This document shows positions 28,154-38,849 of a DNA stretch of 64,000 bases, one piece after another. The position numbers and the translations under genes are program-made. A model generated the notes under the pieces. It saw nothing but the letters and a program-made list of their open reading frames with translations. It made no database searches and was not told the DNA's origin. The number at the start of each line of letters is the position of its first letter. Positions within the stretch are counted from its first letter, which is position 1. The DNA is from Verrucomicrobiia bacterium (GTDB lineage: Bacteria > Verrucomicrobiota > Verrucomicrobiia > Opitutales > Cerasicoccaceae): the NCBI GenBank assembly GCA_030432235.1, contig JAUIHT010000003.1, positions 434,001-498,000 of the forward strand. Direction: 5' to 3'.

Positions 28154-28858
28154 TCAATTGAGCTTTACCGGGAGAATAGCCAAGGCTCGACCGGTCACCA
28201 GCTTTGCCTCGTCCAGATCAAGGATGTCCGCTTTGGCCAGACTCGCCGAGTGCACCATGATGCGGTTCGACTCAACCATCTGATAAAGCTCTGCCGACAC
28301 CTGCAGGCTGCACGCCTCAGACTTGCTGTTGAAGAACCCCCGCTTGGCAATGGTCGAGCGTACGGCCAGGAAAAGTACGGAGTCCGTTGACTTCGGCAGC
28401 TCCAATTCGAAAGCCGGTGCCGAATCCGCGGAATCCAGGGATAATACCACCGTCCCGTCATCGGTTTCGGTGATATTCATGGAAACCGAACGGCTGCGTT
28501 GTGCATCCAGCACCTGTTTCCAGGCTGAGATCACCGACTCGGAGTCTCCGACGTCTGCACCGTATATGCTGGGGGCGATACCGGTAATGTGGTATCCGCG
28601 ATCTTCGAGAAATTGTGCCACATAGCCATCCAATGAAAAGAGATTTTCCTTGGCGACCTCCCGAGCCTCCACCACGGACCCTTTGAAATCAGGCGCAACC
28701 GCGATCTCCGCCACGATCGGCATCAGGTAAACATGCTGTACCTCCGCAGGATCGACAAACGCCGACGACTGAATCGCTGTCTGCGATGCGCATCCCGCCA
28801 GCACAAACAAGCAGGCAATCAGTACGGAAATGTGTCCACGCAAATACCGGCGCCACAT
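28154..28858 (-). CDS. Lipoprotein of unknown function
   Basis: This 234-residue protein has an N-terminal signal ending in lipobox LAGC (Cys23), so it is predicted to be lipid-anchored and exported. The mature part has alternating beta and alpha segments (VQHVYLMPIVAEIAVAPDFKGS, FLEDRGYHITGI). This resembles lipoproteins of the GNA1162/DUF799 or CsgG-like assembly type only in outline. I cannot name the family. It is convergent with metX and shares its terminating bases. Confidence 0.6.
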   Translation of the reverse strand: MWRRYLRGHISVLIACLFVLAGCASQTAIQSSAFVDPAEVQHVYLMPIVAEIAVAPDFKGSVVEAREVAKENLFSLDGYVAQFLEDRGYHITGIAPSIYGADVGDSESVISAWKQVLDAQRSRSVSMNITETDDGTVVLSLDSADSAPAFELELPKSTDSVLFLAVRSTIAKRGFFNSKSEACSLQVSAELYQMVESNRIMVHSASLAKADILDLDEAKLVTGRALAILPVKLN

Positions 28859-28960
28859 CCCGTCAACTTGACAAGCAATACCCGTTCTTGCCAGATGAAA
28901 ACAACGGCACTGGCTACGTTAATTCTAGCCATTCCGGGAAAGATACCTAGAAGCCTTGCC

Positions 28961-29839
28961 ATGTCTCCCTGGATCCTAGCCGCGCGCCCGAAAACGCTCC
29001 CTGCCGCCGTCATGCCAGTGGTGCTGGGTACAGCCCTGGCCGAACGCGCCGGGAGCTTCGACGGCGTCCCCGCGCTGCTGTGCCTGCTCTTTGCGCTGCT
29101 GGTGCAAATCGCCACCAACTACGCCAACGACTACTACGACGGCATCAAAGGCACCGATACGGAAAAGCGCCTCGGGCCGCAGCGCGCCGTCGCCACCGGG
29201 CTGGTCACCCCCGCACAGATGAAGCGTGCAACCGGGATCGTGCTGGCACTGGCGTTCCTCACCGGCCTGGCGCTCATCCCCTACGGCGGCTGGTGGCTGC
29301 TGGGCGTGGGCATTGCGAGCCTGATCTGCGCGGTTGCCTACACCGGAGGCCCCTACCCGCTCGGCTATCATGGCTGGGGTGACGTTTTCGTAGTAATTTT
29401 CTTCGGGCTCATCGCGGTTGGATTTACCTTTTACGTGCAGACCGGCTACTTCGCCAACGAAGCCTGGCTGGCCGGGCTGGGCATGGGATTGGCGGTCAAC
29501 AATATCCTGATTGTCAATAACTACCGCGATGTCGACGAGGACCGCATCGCCGGTAAAAAGACCATCGTTGTGCGCTTCGGGAGAAGCTTTGCCTACGGGG
29601 TTTACCTGGGCAGCTACCTCGTTGCCCTCCTCACGCCGGCCTTACTGGCCGCGATGGGCTCCCTGATTTGGTGGGCCACGCTCATCGTACCGGTGGCACT
29701 GATGCCGACCGTCGTGCTCAACAGCTACTTACTGAAAAAGGCGCGGACGCCACCGGAATACGGCAAAGCACTCGGGCAGACCGCCAAAGCGGTCATTTTT
29801 TACGGTATCGCCTTCAGCCTCACGCTGGTCGTAGGGTAG
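28961..29839 (+). CDS. menA: 1,4-dihydroxy-2-naphthoate polyprenyltransferase MenA
   Basis: This 292-residue membrane enzyme prenylates DHNA in menaquinone synthesis. The UbiA-family motifs are visible: first Asp-rich NDYYDGIKGTDTEKRLGP followed by QRAVATG, and second NNYRDVDEDRIAGKKT. About eight hydrophobic segments surround them. The ATG at 28961 was chosen because SPWILAARPKTLPAAV is the typical MenA beginning and a GGGAAAGA stands 13-20 bases before it. An in-frame ATG at 28895 would add 22 residues. No other men genes are in the window. Confidence 0.93.
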   Translation: MSPWILAARPKTLPAAVMPVVLGTALAERAGSFDGVPALLCLLFALLVQIATNYANDYYDGIKGTDTEKRLGPQRAVATGLVTPAQMKRATGIVLALAFLTGLALIPYGGWWLLGVGIASLICAVAYTGGPYPLGYHGWGDVFVVIFFGLIAVGFTFYVQTGYFANEAWLAGLGMGLAVNNILIVNNYRDVDEDRIAGKKTIVVRFGRSFAYGVYLGSYLVALLTPALLAAMGSLIWWATLIVPVALMPTVVLNSYLLKKARTPPEYGKALGQTAKAVIFYGIAFSLTLVVG

Positions 29840-29894
29840 CGCAAAGGCTTGACCGGGCTTATGCTTCCGAATAGCCTGCCTTTCAACTTCTACG

Positions 29895-30797
29895 ATGCCG
29901 CGCGTTATGAACCGCCTTCCCGCTTTCCTGCTTCTCGCCGTCCTGGCACTGAATCCGCTTGCCTCCCTGCACGCGCAGGAGGGCTCAATGAAGCCCGCCT
30001 CCATCCTGGTGGCACGCGTCACCGGTACCGTCACCGTCTCGGATGTCGCTACGGCTGAGCTCAAGCCGCTGACACGGGGGATGAAAATCGGGCAGGGCGT
30101 CACCATCAACACCGGCTCGGACGGCAGCGCCGTGCTGCTGTTTTCCAACGGCTCCACCCTGACGGTCAAGCCCGAGACCAAGCTGGGCATCGACGAGTAT
30201 TTGCAATCACCCGCGGATAAGAAAGCCCCCGCGGAACTCAACAAACTCGAAGGGGAGCCCTCCACCTCCAAGACCAAACTCCGCCTGATTGAAGGGGACT
30301 TGGTAGGTAGCGTGAAGAAACTCAACACAGATGAAGGCTCCTCCTTCGAAGTCTCCTCACCCATCGGTACGGCCGGCATTCGCGGCACCACCTGGAGCAT
30401 GTCTGTACGCGTCACCCAAGACGGCGCCACGGGGCGCTTTGGCATCGCGGTGGGCAACGGCATCTTTATCCCGCTTAGCGGGGCCGAGCAAGTGGTCGGC
30501 TCCGATGTGGAGGTCACCATCACCGCGAATGTGGATGCCAATGGCGACTTGGTCATCTCCGAGGTCAACACCGGCGACATGGGCGTCGAGCTGGAACAGG
30601 CTATCACGCTCGACACCAACCAGGCTATCGAGGACTTCAACGACTTCAGCGGCCAGGACTTTGAAGGCGGCGACGATATCGGCGGTAACAATACCAATCA
30701 GGAAAACACCAACCGCCAGCGGGCGCAGCCCAATGAGCCCGCCGACCGTGTCACGCCCACCCAGGGCGAAGGCTCCAGCACCAGTGGACCGCAGTAA
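29895..30797 (+). CDS. Secreted FecR-domain protein
   Basis: The 300-residue protein has a signal peptide (hydrophobic at about 9-25, cleavage after LHAQE). A FecR domain at about 35-160 shows VARVTGTVTVSDVATAELKPL, TINTGSDGSAVLLFSNGSTLTV, and VSSPIGTAGIRGTTW. The C-terminus is Asn-, Gln- and Pro-rich and probably disordered. FecR domains sense or bind ligands outside the membrane. Here the protein precedes a CHASE2 cyclase gene, a pairing seen in several phyla, so it may feed that receptor. Another start, at 29907, is equally plausible. Confidence 0.8.
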   Translation: MPRVMNRLPAFLLLAVLALNPLASLHAQEGSMKPASILVARVTGTVTVSDVATAELKPLTRGMKIGQGVTINTGSDGSAVLLFSNGSTLTVKPETKLGIDEYLQSPADKKAPAELNKLEGEPSTSKTKLRLIEGDLVGSVKKLNTDEGSSFEVSSPIGTAGIRGTTWSMSVRVTQDGATGRFGIAVGNGIFIPLSGAEQVVGSDVEVTITANVDANGDLVISEVNTGDMGVELEQAITLDTNQAIEDFNDFSGQDFEGGDDIGGNNTNQENTNRQRAQPNEPADRVTPTQGEGSSTSGPQ

Positions 30798-30900
30798 TCA
30801 ATGACGAATTTTTGAATGACGAATGCAAAAATTGAAGTACTCCTGTTCCCAGAGGTCTTTTCTTTCTGCATTTTGATTTCTTAATTCTGCATTTCTACTC
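30798..30900. repeat. AT-rich simple repeat spacer (GAATGACGAATG type)
   Basis: This 103-bp gap holds tandem-like wording such as TGACGAATTTTTGAATGACGAATG on the left half and CTGCATTTTGATTTCTTAATTC, then TGCATTT, on the right half. The halves form an imperfect inverted pair. I see no gene here. Confidence 0.4.
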
Positions 30901-33354
30901 ATGGCTGCTCAGCAAATCGGTAAGCTCAAGCTCTTCCTGGTCCTGCTGCCGATACCGATCCTCTGGGCACTCTTCAGCCAGTTGGAGTTCTTCAACCCCT
31001 ACTACAAGCCGCTCTCCAACCTCGCCATGGACTGGCGCTACCGCGTCCGCGGCCCACTGGACGTCCCCGAGGTCAAGGTGGCCTACGCGGACGTGGACGG
31101 ACCCGCCATCAATTTTATGGGCGAGCGCCCCTGGTCGCGCCTGCGCTTTGGCCAGTTAGCACAAATCCTCTTCGACGTGGGCGAGGCCCGCGCTATCGGC
31201 TACGACTTCATTTTTTCAGAGTTCACAAGCTCGGAGATGGTGCCCCAGGAAAATGTCCGCGGTTCTGATTTCCAGTTCGGCAAAATCATACGGGAATACC
31301 CGAATATTGTGTTGGCTGCCAATTATACCGGAGTCGAACTGCCACTCACTTTTGAGCAGCGAGAAATAGATCAAACGAAGGAAGTTGTGCAGCCCTACAA
31401 AAGCTTCATGCCTTTCCACAATCGTTACCAGGGTACCAATGGACCAACACCGGAAACCTCTTTGCCGGAAATGCCGACTTTTCCTGTTATCGATATCGAT
31501 GTCGGCACAGTTGGACTGATCGCGTTCGACGATAAGCTGAGCGGCGATGCCGTCCCTCGCTACGTACCTCTCTTCGCCGAAGCGAAAGGGCCCTATTTTA
31601 CCCTGAATCTTCTGAAGGGTTACGACTTTTTCTATGAAACGGTGGACAAGGACAGCTTTATGCCCATGGGCGATCTGGTTTTCATCGTCGACAAGGACGG
31701 CGACTCCCGCAGCTTGCCACTCAACACAGAACGTACCTTTTACCACATGTCGATCGAACTGGCTCTGAAATATTTAGGCCTCTCCCACGACAATGTCGAA
31801 GTGTTGGAAGATAAGATACTCATCCGAGACAAGGACGGCCAGGAAGTCATTCATATCCCCATGGTCGAGGGGCAATTTGCGGAGGTAAATTGGTTTTCGG
31901 ATTGGATGGACCAGGAACGGAATCCGCGTGCCAGCATGGCCACGATTTTTCAGCAGTTTATCAACTGGCGCGACGGCGAGGGAGAAATCAAGGAGCAGGC
32001 GGATAGATTCTTTAAGCAGTTTAACGATGCCATCGTGTTGGTCGGGCCCGTGGACCCGACCCTGCAGGACCTGGCACCTTCTCCCTTTGACCCAACACCA
32101 GTTCCTAAGGTGGGTATGCATGGTAACATGCTCAAGACCATCTTTTCCGGGCTCTACATCAAACGCCTGAGCCCAGGGATGAGCGCCGCCCTGGTCATCC
32201 TGCTGACCATTGTCGTGGCGGTTCTGGGACTGTACAGCGGACGTTTCAGTGTGCTGGCCAAGATCGGCAGCGTGCTGGCCCTGGCCGGGTACATCGTGGT
32301 CGTCTTTCTTGCCTTCAACACGCTGCACCTGGTCGTGCCGCTAATCGCTCCGGTAGCCTCCGCCATCACTACCACGACCGCCGGGGCGCTCTTCCAGCTC
32401 TTCGTCGAGGAGCGCCAGAAGAGTCGCATCAAGGGCATGTTCGGCACCTACCTCTCCCCGCAGCTCGTCAACGAGATGGTGGAAAGCGGTGACGAACCCT
32501 CCCTCGGTGGTGAGGACGCCGAAATCACCGCTTTCTTCAGCGACGTGCAGTCCTTTTCCAGTTTCTCCGAGCTGCTGGAACCGGCCCAGCTCGTCCACCT
32601 CATGAACGAGTACCTGACCGCCATGACGGATATCCTCATGGAGGAGGGCTCCTACGTGGACAAGTACATCGGGGACGCCATCGTGGCCATGTTCAACGCC
32701 CCCGTGCACCTGCAAAATCACGCCCTGCGCGGCTGCATCGCCGCCGCCCGCATCCAGAAGCGCCAACTCGAACTGCGCGAAAAATGGGCCTCCGAGGGAG
32801 ACACTTGGCCAGGCATCGTCAGCAAGATGCAGACGCGGATTGGCCTTAACACCGGCAGCGCCACCGTCGGCAACATGGGCAGCGAGAATCGCTTCAACTA
32901 CACCATGATGGGCGACACGGTCAACTTGGCCGCACGTTGTGAATCCGGCGCCAAGACCGCCGGTGTCTACACCCTTGTCACTGTCGAAACCAAGGAGGCT
33001 GCCACCGCCGCCGGGGACGACATCCTATTCCGCTTCGTCGACAAATGGCAGGTCAAAGGCCGCTCTGAGGCCGTCGACATGTACGAAGTCGTCGGGCTCC
33101 AGGCCGATATGCCGGACTCCGCCCGCGAGTGCGTGCGCCTCTACGAGGAAGCCTTTAGCCTTTACCTCAAGCAGGATTGGGATGCCGCCATGGGGCTCTT
33201 TGAGAAAGCCTCCGCGCTCGAGCCCAACCAGCCAGGCAAGACCCCCGGCGTCACGACCAACCCCAGCCTCGTGCTGATGGAGCGCTGCGAAGTCTACAAA
33301 GCCAATCCGCCCGGTGATGACTGGGACGGCGTTTTCGTCATGAAGACGAAGTAG
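30901..33354 (+). CDS. CHASE2-domain adenylate/guanylate cyclase
   Basis: The 817-residue protein has an N-terminal membrane anchor and then a CHASE2 sensory domain (about 40-415, beginning PLSNLAMDWRYRVRGPLDVPE). Three membrane helices cluster at about 425-500, and a class III cyclase domain is at about 535-735. Catalytic features are metal Asp residues in FSDVQSFS and KYIGDAIVAMF, purine-selecting Lys in VDKYIG and Asp in YTMMGDTVNLAAR, and the Asn/Arg pair of NLAAR. The Lys/Asp combination favours cAMP production. It lies 103 bp after the FecR gene and upstream of exbB and exbD. Confidence 0.9.
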   Translation: MAAQQIGKLKLFLVLLPIPILWALFSQLEFFNPYYKPLSNLAMDWRYRVRGPLDVPEVKVAYADVDGPAINFMGERPWSRLRFGQLAQILFDVGEARAIGYDFIFSEFTSSEMVPQENVRGSDFQFGKIIREYPNIVLAANYTGVELPLTFEQREIDQTKEVVQPYKSFMPFHNRYQGTNGPTPETSLPEMPTFPVIDIDVGTVGLIAFDDKLSGDAVPRYVPLFAEAKGPYFTLNLLKGYDFFYETVDKDSFMPMGDLVFIVDKDGDSRSLPLNTERTFYHMSIELALKYLGLSHDNVEVLEDKILIRDKDGQEVIHIPMVEGQFAEVNWFSDWMDQERNPRASMATIFQQFINWRDGEGEIKEQADRFFKQFNDAIVLVGPVDPTLQDLAPSPFDPTPVPKVGMHGNMLKTIFSGLYIKRLSPGMSAALVILLTIVVAVLGLYSGRFSVLAKIGSVLALAGYIVVVFLAFNTLHLVVPLIAPVASAITTTTAGALFQLFVEERQKSRIKGMFGTYLSPQLVNEMVESGDEPSLGGEDAEITAFFSDVQSFSSFSELLEPAQLVHLMNEYLTAMTDILMEEGSYVDKYIGDAIVAMFNAPVHLQNHALRGCIAAARIQKRQLELREKWASEGDTWPGIVSKMQTRIGLNTGSATVGNMGSENRFNYTMMGDTVNLAARCESGAKTAGVYTLVTVETKEAATAAGDDILFRFVDKWQVKGRSEAVDMYEVVGLQADMPDSARECVRLYEEAFSLYLKQDWDAAMGLFEKASALEPNQPGKTPGVTTNPSLVLMERCEVYKANPPGDDWDGVFVMKTK

Positions 33355-33355
33355 A

Positions 33356-33434
33356 GCCGAAAGCTAAAAGCTGAAAGTCTAAAGTGCACGAGTCATCCCT
33401 GCTTTTCGCTTTCGACTTTTGGCTTTTGACTTCC
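33356..33434. repeat. AAAGC-type inverted simple repeat, copy 1
   Basis: Directly after the cyclase stop comes GCCGAAAGCTAAAAGCTG, then AAAGTC. About 45 bp on, the reverse form appears (CTTTTCGCTTTCGACTTTTGG, then CTTTTGAC). Units are about seven bases (AAAAGCC/GAAAGCT). A second copy of the same kind is at 57995-58099. Confidence 0.55.
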
Positions 33435-33481
33435 AAAAAAAGTCCTTGCTGAACCGGCTTGTCCGACCAAGCTTGCGGCCC

Positions 33482-34057
33482 ATGGGAAACATTTTTGAAG
33501 GAGCCGGGGTTTTCCTCTACCCGCTGGCGTTGTGTTCGATTCTGGCCGTTTTCATTATCGTGGAACGGCTCATCGCGCTGCGAAACAGCAAGATTCTCCC
33601 CAAGGATCTGGTGGATAAGTTCGTCACCGGCGAGGTGCTCGACATGGATGGCGACCACAGCTCCGTCGGCGGGCGCATCCTCTTCTTTTACCAGCTCAAC
33701 CGACCCGACCCCGAGGCGCTGAAGGCCTTCGCCTCGCTGGAAACCACCCGCATGGAGCGTGGCCTGTTCATCCTCGAAATCGTGGTGGGCGCCGCCCCGC
33801 TGCTCGGCCTGCTCGGCACGGTCGTCGGCCTCATCCAGGTCTTCGGTGGCATCGACCCCAACAGCGGCATGCCCGACCCCACACAGTTTATGACCGGTAT
33901 CGCCATGGCTCTGACCACCACCATGCTCGGCCTGACCATCGCCATCCCCGCCCTCGTCGGTAACAGCTACCTGACCCGCCGCGTCGACATGATGACCGCG
34001 CAGATCAACGTGGGCGTCGAGCGCATGATCGATCTCGCCAAGTCCAAGGGTAAGTAA
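33482..34057 (+). CDS. MotA/TolQ/ExbB-family proton channel protein
   Basis: This 191-residue inner-membrane protein is of the ExbB/TolQ type. It has a first helix at about 10-28 (VFLYPLALCSILAVFIIVERL), a cytoplasmic middle with ALKAFASLETTRMERGLFILEIVVG, and two further helices containing APLLGLLGTVVGLIQVFGG and GIAMALTTTMLGLTIAIPAL. These last two line the proton path. The ATG at 33482 was chosen because the upstream TTG lies in a repeat. It works with the ExbD-like protein encoded 26 bp later. No tonB gene is adjacent, so the energised partner is unknown. Confidence 0.9.
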   Translation: MGNIFEGAGVFLYPLALCSILAVFIIVERLIALRNSKILPKDLVDKFVTGEVLDMDGDHSSVGGRILFFYQLNRPDPEALKAFASLETTRMERGLFILEIVVGAAPLLGLLGTVVGLIQVFGGIDPNSGMPDPTQFMTGIAMALTTTMLGLTIAIPALVGNSYLTRRVDMMTAQINVGVERMIDLAKSKGK

Positions 34058-34083
34058 GCAGCGTCAACCGCGGGTAAATTTTC

Positions 34084-34476
34084 ATGAACATCAAGCGACA
34101 TCGCCGGAAAGTAGAAATCAACATCGTGCCGTTGATCGATGTGCTGATCGTGCTGATTTTCTTCTTCCTCATGACGATGCAGTTCCGCGATATGAACGTG
34201 CTCGACATCACCCCGCCCAAGATGGAGACGGCGGGCAAGAACACCCAGAGCGAGCAAATCGTCGTGGCCATCACCCCGGAGGGCGAGTACATCGTCGACG
34301 GCGAGTCACGCACCGAGGAGGAAATCACGCTCATCTTTACCGAGGCCGCCAAACGCGACCCCAAGCCTTCCATCCTGCTCATGGCCGACGAAGACGTCCC
34401 GCTCAAGCACGTTACCTTCGTCATGGACCAGTCCCGCAAGGCACAGCTCGAAAAGGTTCGCTTGCAGACAAGATAA
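34084..34476 (+). CDS. ExbD/TolR-family biopolymer transport protein
   Basis: The 130-residue protein has the ExbD form: short basic N-terminus (NIKRHRRKVEIN), a membrane helix at about 12-34 that includes the essential Asp of PLIDVLIVLIFFFLM, and a periplasmic domain of about 90 residues. With the ExbB-like neighbour it would form a proton-driven energiser of outer-membrane processes. It follows exbB by 26 bp in the same direction and ends before a two-hairpin repeat belonging to the opposite-strand fabV. Confidence 0.9.
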   Translation: MNIKRHRRKVEINIVPLIDVLIVLIFFFLMTMQFRDMNVLDITPPKMETAGKNTQSEQIVVAITPEGEYIVDGESRTEEEITLIFTEAAKRDPKPSILLMADEDVPLKHVTFVMDQSRKAQLEKVRLQTR

Positions 34477-34500
34477 ACGGGGTAGCTACGCAGTAGCGTA

Positions 34501-34538
34501 GGGGCGAAGCCCCTCATTGTCCCGTGCGGTCACGCACC
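34501..34538 (-). repeat. Stop-codon-associated two-hairpin repeat, copy B (fabV)
   Basis: Read on the minus strand, GTGCG-TGAC-CGCAC (34537-34524) contains the fabV stop codon TGA itself; then come GGGACAATGA and a second hairpin GGGGC-ttc-GCCCC (34513-34501). A half-related tail (gtaGCTACGCAGTAGCGTAG) follows to 34488. Confidence 0.75.
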
Positions 34539-35714
34539 GCCCGAGGGCAGCGGAACCTCGATTTCGACGTCTTTTTCGTAATCAACGCCGGGCAGACCGA
34601 AGCCGAAGAGGCGCAGGAACTCCTCCTGATAGCCACCGAAATCGGATGCGCTCTTGAGCGTCGCGGTGTCGATACCCGGCCAGACGGCCTTCACGCCCTC
34701 CTGGATTTCCGGCTTCATCTCCCAGTCGTCGACGCGCAGGCGGCCTTCGTCATCGAGGACTGCGGCGCCGCCGTGGTAGAGCTTTTCCTGGAAGAGGCGG
34801 ACGATTTGCTCGATGCAGCCCTCGTGCAGGCCCTGCTCCTTCATCACCTTGAAGAGAATGGACACGTACAGCGGCACGACCGGAATCGCACTGCTGGCCT
34901 GGGTCACGACGGCCTTGTTGATGGACACGTAGGCATCGAACCCCTGCTCGCGGAGCTTGCCCGCGGTCGCTTCGAGGTCTTCCTTGGCCTTGCCGATGGT
35001 GCCGTTGCGATAGATGGGAAAAGTCACTTCCGGCCCGATGTAGCTGTAAGCGATGCTCTTGCAGCCCTCGGCCAGCACACCGCCCTCTTTCAAGGCGTCC
35101 ATCCACAGCTGCCAGTCTTCGCCGCCCATGACCTTGGTCGTGTCGGCGATGTCCTGCTCCGTGGCCGGGTCGAGGGAGACCTCAATGACCTCCTCTTTGT
35201 CGGTGTCGACAGACTTGGCGGTGAAAGGCGCTCCAATGGGCTTGAGCACGCTCTTGTAGACCGCGCCATCCTTCGGGTCGGTGCGTCGTGGTGAAGCCAG
35301 ACTGTAAATGACGCAATCGACCTGCCCGAGGTCCGCCTTGATGGCCTCGACCGTCTTGGCCTTCATCTCGTCGGAGAAGGCGTCGCCGTTCAGGCTCTTG
35401 GCGTAGAGGCCGGCAGCGGCCGCTTCTTTTTCAAAAGCGACGGAGTTGTACCAGCCCGCGGAGGCCGGGCGGCCCTTATCCGACGGACGCTCAAAGAAAA
35501 CACCGAGCGTGTCCGCGCCACTGCCAAAGGCCGCCACGATGCGGGACGAGAGCCCGTAGCCGGTGGAGGCACCGATAACGAGAACCTTCTTCGGGCCGCC
35601 ATTCACCTGCCCGTCCTTTTTGACGTACTCAATCTGCTCAGCTACGTTGACCGCACAGCCATCAGGATGAGCCGTCACACACAAAAATCCGCGAATCTTG
35701 GGTTTCACTACCAT
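34530..35714 (-). CDS. fabV: Trans-2-enoyl-ACP/CoA reductase FabV
   Basis: This 394-residue NADH-dependent reductase performs the last step of fatty acid elongation. FabV is a large short-chain-dehydrogenase relative. NAD site GASTGYGLSSR starts near residue 48, active-site Tyr and Lys lie in TFPIYRNGTIGKAK (Tyr-x8-Lys family), and YSLASPRRTDPKDGAVYKS is diagnostic. The start MVVKPKIRGFLCVTAHP matches the family. The last codons GGT GCG TGA lie inside a dispersed repeat, so the C-terminus could have been modified by repeat insertion. Because FabV resists triclosan in other bacteria, this strain may too; that is inference. Confidence 0.95.
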   Translation of the reverse strand: MVVKPKIRGFLCVTAHPDGCAVNVAEQIEYVKKDGQVNGGPKKVLVIGASTGYGLSSRIVAAFGSGADTLGVFFERPSDKGRPASAGWYNSVAFEKEAAAAGLYAKSLNGDAFSDEMKAKTVEAIKADLGQVDCVIYSLASPRRTDPKDGAVYKSVLKPIGAPFTAKSVDTDKEEVIEVSLDPATEQDIADTTKVMGGEDWQLWMDALKEGGVLAEGCKSIAYSYIGPEVTFPIYRNGTIGKAKEDLEATAGKLREQGFDAYVSINKAVVTQASSAIPVVPLYVSILFKVMKEQGLHEGCIEQIVRLFQEKLYHGGAAVLDDEGRLRVDDWEMKPEIQEGVKAVWPGIDTATLKSASDFGGYQEEFLRLFGFGLPGVDYEKDVEIEVPLPSGGA

Positions 35715-35832
35715 GCGGGAAAGATGGCCGCTTTTCCTCTAAAAGGGCAACCGCAAAGATTCTTGAACAATGTTACTGAGCAATGAATTATAGAAATATT
35801 AAAAATATTTTTTTGCACGGTCTCTAAATGAT

Positions 35833-36282
35833 ATGGCACTCAAAGGTCTACTTGATAACGAAAGCGCTGTAGAAGATGCCTTTGGATACTGGCCAAGCTT
35901 TCACGATGCTGAGGTACATTGGTTAAGACTAGAGCGATACTTCAAGGAAGAGTTGGGATATTCCGAATCAGCAGTAGAGTTTTTGATCCACTGCTGGGAG
36001 ATGACAAAAGAGGTGGACGCGAAAGGTTACTATATTCTACACAAGCATCACCTCGTGCGGTTCCGATTCGAAGGACTTGGTGAGTCAAATCTTTCGGGGT
36101 TTAATCATCAAAACGCGGTTTTCGGCATCATAATTTGCATGGCTGAGGGGGACGGTCTGAAAAAAATAAAAGTAGAATTCGAGCCCGCGCACGGTCTCAG
36201 TGGCTATTTCACTGCAGCCAGTGGGCGAGTCGTCTCTGTGACTCCATGCGACGATTCAGGTCGAGAAACCAAAAACGCATGA
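35833..36282 (+). CDS. Imm50-like immunity-type protein
   Basis: The 149-residue cytosolic protein begins near residue 16 with the phrase AFGYWPSFHDAEVHWLRLER, which matches the signature wording of immunity protein family Imm50. The remainder is beta-rich with acidic stretches. Imm50 proteins neutralise toxins of polymorphic or contact-dependent systems, but no toxin gene is close. It overlaps the next gene by 4 bp (ATGA). The upstream stretch (35780-35830) is AT-rich and low in GC, suggesting acquisition. Confidence 0.6.
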   Translation: MALKGLLDNESAVEDAFGYWPSFHDAEVHWLRLERYFKEELGYSESAVEFLIHCWEMTKEVDAKGYYILHKHHLVRFRFEGLGESNLSGFNHQNAVFGIIICMAEGDGLKKIKVEFEPAHGLSGYFTAASGRVVSVTPCDDSGRETKNA

Positions 36283-36494
36283 AGCAAGCAATCCAAATGC
36301 ACGATGTCGTCGCCCTCTTGCATGACTTACCTGAGTACGGACTCGTGGCTGGCCAGGTCGGCACTGTCGTCATGGATTTGGCACCGGGTGTGTTTGAGGT
36401 GGAGTTCTCAGATAATTCTGGCAAAGCGTATGCCATGGCTTCGCTCAAGGCCGGCGCCTTGTTAGTGCTGCACGACGAGCCGGTCGTCGCCTAG
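36279..36494 (+). CDS. DUF4926-like small protein
   Basis: This 71-residue protein (start ATG at 36279) reads MHDVVALLHDLPEYGLVAGQ, then GTVV, a long beta hairpin, and VEFSDNSGKAYAMASLKAG. This is the SH3-like wording of family DUF4926, found with immunity genes and toxin-antitoxin loci. It is translationally coupled to the Imm50-like gene, so the two probably act together. Another upstream ATG in the same frame exists but lies inside the preceding gene. Function is unproven. Confidence 0.6.
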   Translation: MKQAIQMHDVVALLHDLPEYGLVAGQVGTVVMDLAPGVFEVEFSDNSGKAYAMASLKAGALLVLHDEPVVA

Positions 36495-36518
36495 GGGGTA
36501 GCGAACAACGTGAGCGTA

Positions 36519-36547
36519 GGGGCGCAGCCCCTCATTGTCCTGTGCGG

Positions 36548-36556
<9 letters not shown>
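36519..36556 (-). repeat. Stop-codon-associated two-hairpin repeat, copy C (ABC-F gene)
   Basis: Read on the minus strand, GTGCG-TGAC-CGCAC (36555-36542) carries the TGA stop of the ABC-F gene. AGGACAATGA and hairpin GGGGC-tgc-GCCCC (36531-36519) follow. The bases GGTGCGTGACCGCAC are identical to copy B although the genes are unrelated. Confidence 0.8.
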
Positions 36557-38164
<1,608 letters not shown>

Positions 38165-38389
38165 GGCCGAAACACCATGGGCATGGCGGGCGGCTTGTCA
38201 ATGGCGAGGGCTGGTGGACGTACGGAGAGGCTAAGGGAAAAGTATAAAACCCGAAGTGCGCGAAGGGTAACATTCCTAGTCTGATAGCATCTACACTGGA
38301 AATGGATAACGACACAGTCAATTTTGTTTATTGTCGTATCCTTTAGAAGATTACCAGAGAATTGACTAATAACCAGTTTCGCAAAACAG

Positions 38390-38764
38390 ATGCACTCGGA
38401 TATAGAAAGGAAAAAGCCTGTTTGGTTGGCGTTGTCAGATTTCTTTTTGGATACAGAATTAGACGACAGGACGATGAGATACATCGCAAACGTTATCCTG
38501 GAATCTGGATACACCATGAAGGAAACGAAGGAGATCCTCATGAACGATCTGTTTCCAGCACTTCTCTTCAATCTACACGATATCGCTGGTGAATGGGCTG
38601 GATTCCCGGAAGAATGGTTACTGGAAAGAATCGATAAAACTCAAGGACCCAATCTAGCCCAGAGGCTTTACCACAAAGCGAACTTTTGGATGGTTCAAGG
38701 CTACTGGAATAAGCTGAGCGATATCATGAAAACGGAACTAGGCGCTTGGCACGATACTCCTTGA
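38390..38764 (+). CDS. DUF7079-like protein
   Basis: This 124-residue cytosolic protein has the phrase KPVWLALSDFFLDTELDDRT followed by YIANVILESGYTMKETKEIL and EWAGFPEEWLLERI. This resembles family DUF7079, small helical proteins often encoded with polymorphic-toxin immunity genes. GC is lower than that of neighbouring core genes. It stands alone in its own small gap with no partner toxin. The upstream 225 bp hold no other gene that I can support. Confidence 0.6.
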   Translation: MHSDIERKKPVWLALSDFFLDTELDDRTMRYIANVILESGYTMKETKEILMNDLFPALLFNLHDIAGEWAGFPEEWLLERIDKTQGPNLAQRLYHKANFWMVQGYWNKLSDIMKTELGAWHDTP

Positions 38765-38849
38765 GAGTAAAAGGAAAGAACGCTGCCTACCACCATACGA
38801 AGTTAGCTAGAGGTTCATCCATTCAACACAATCTCAGCTCTGAATCATC

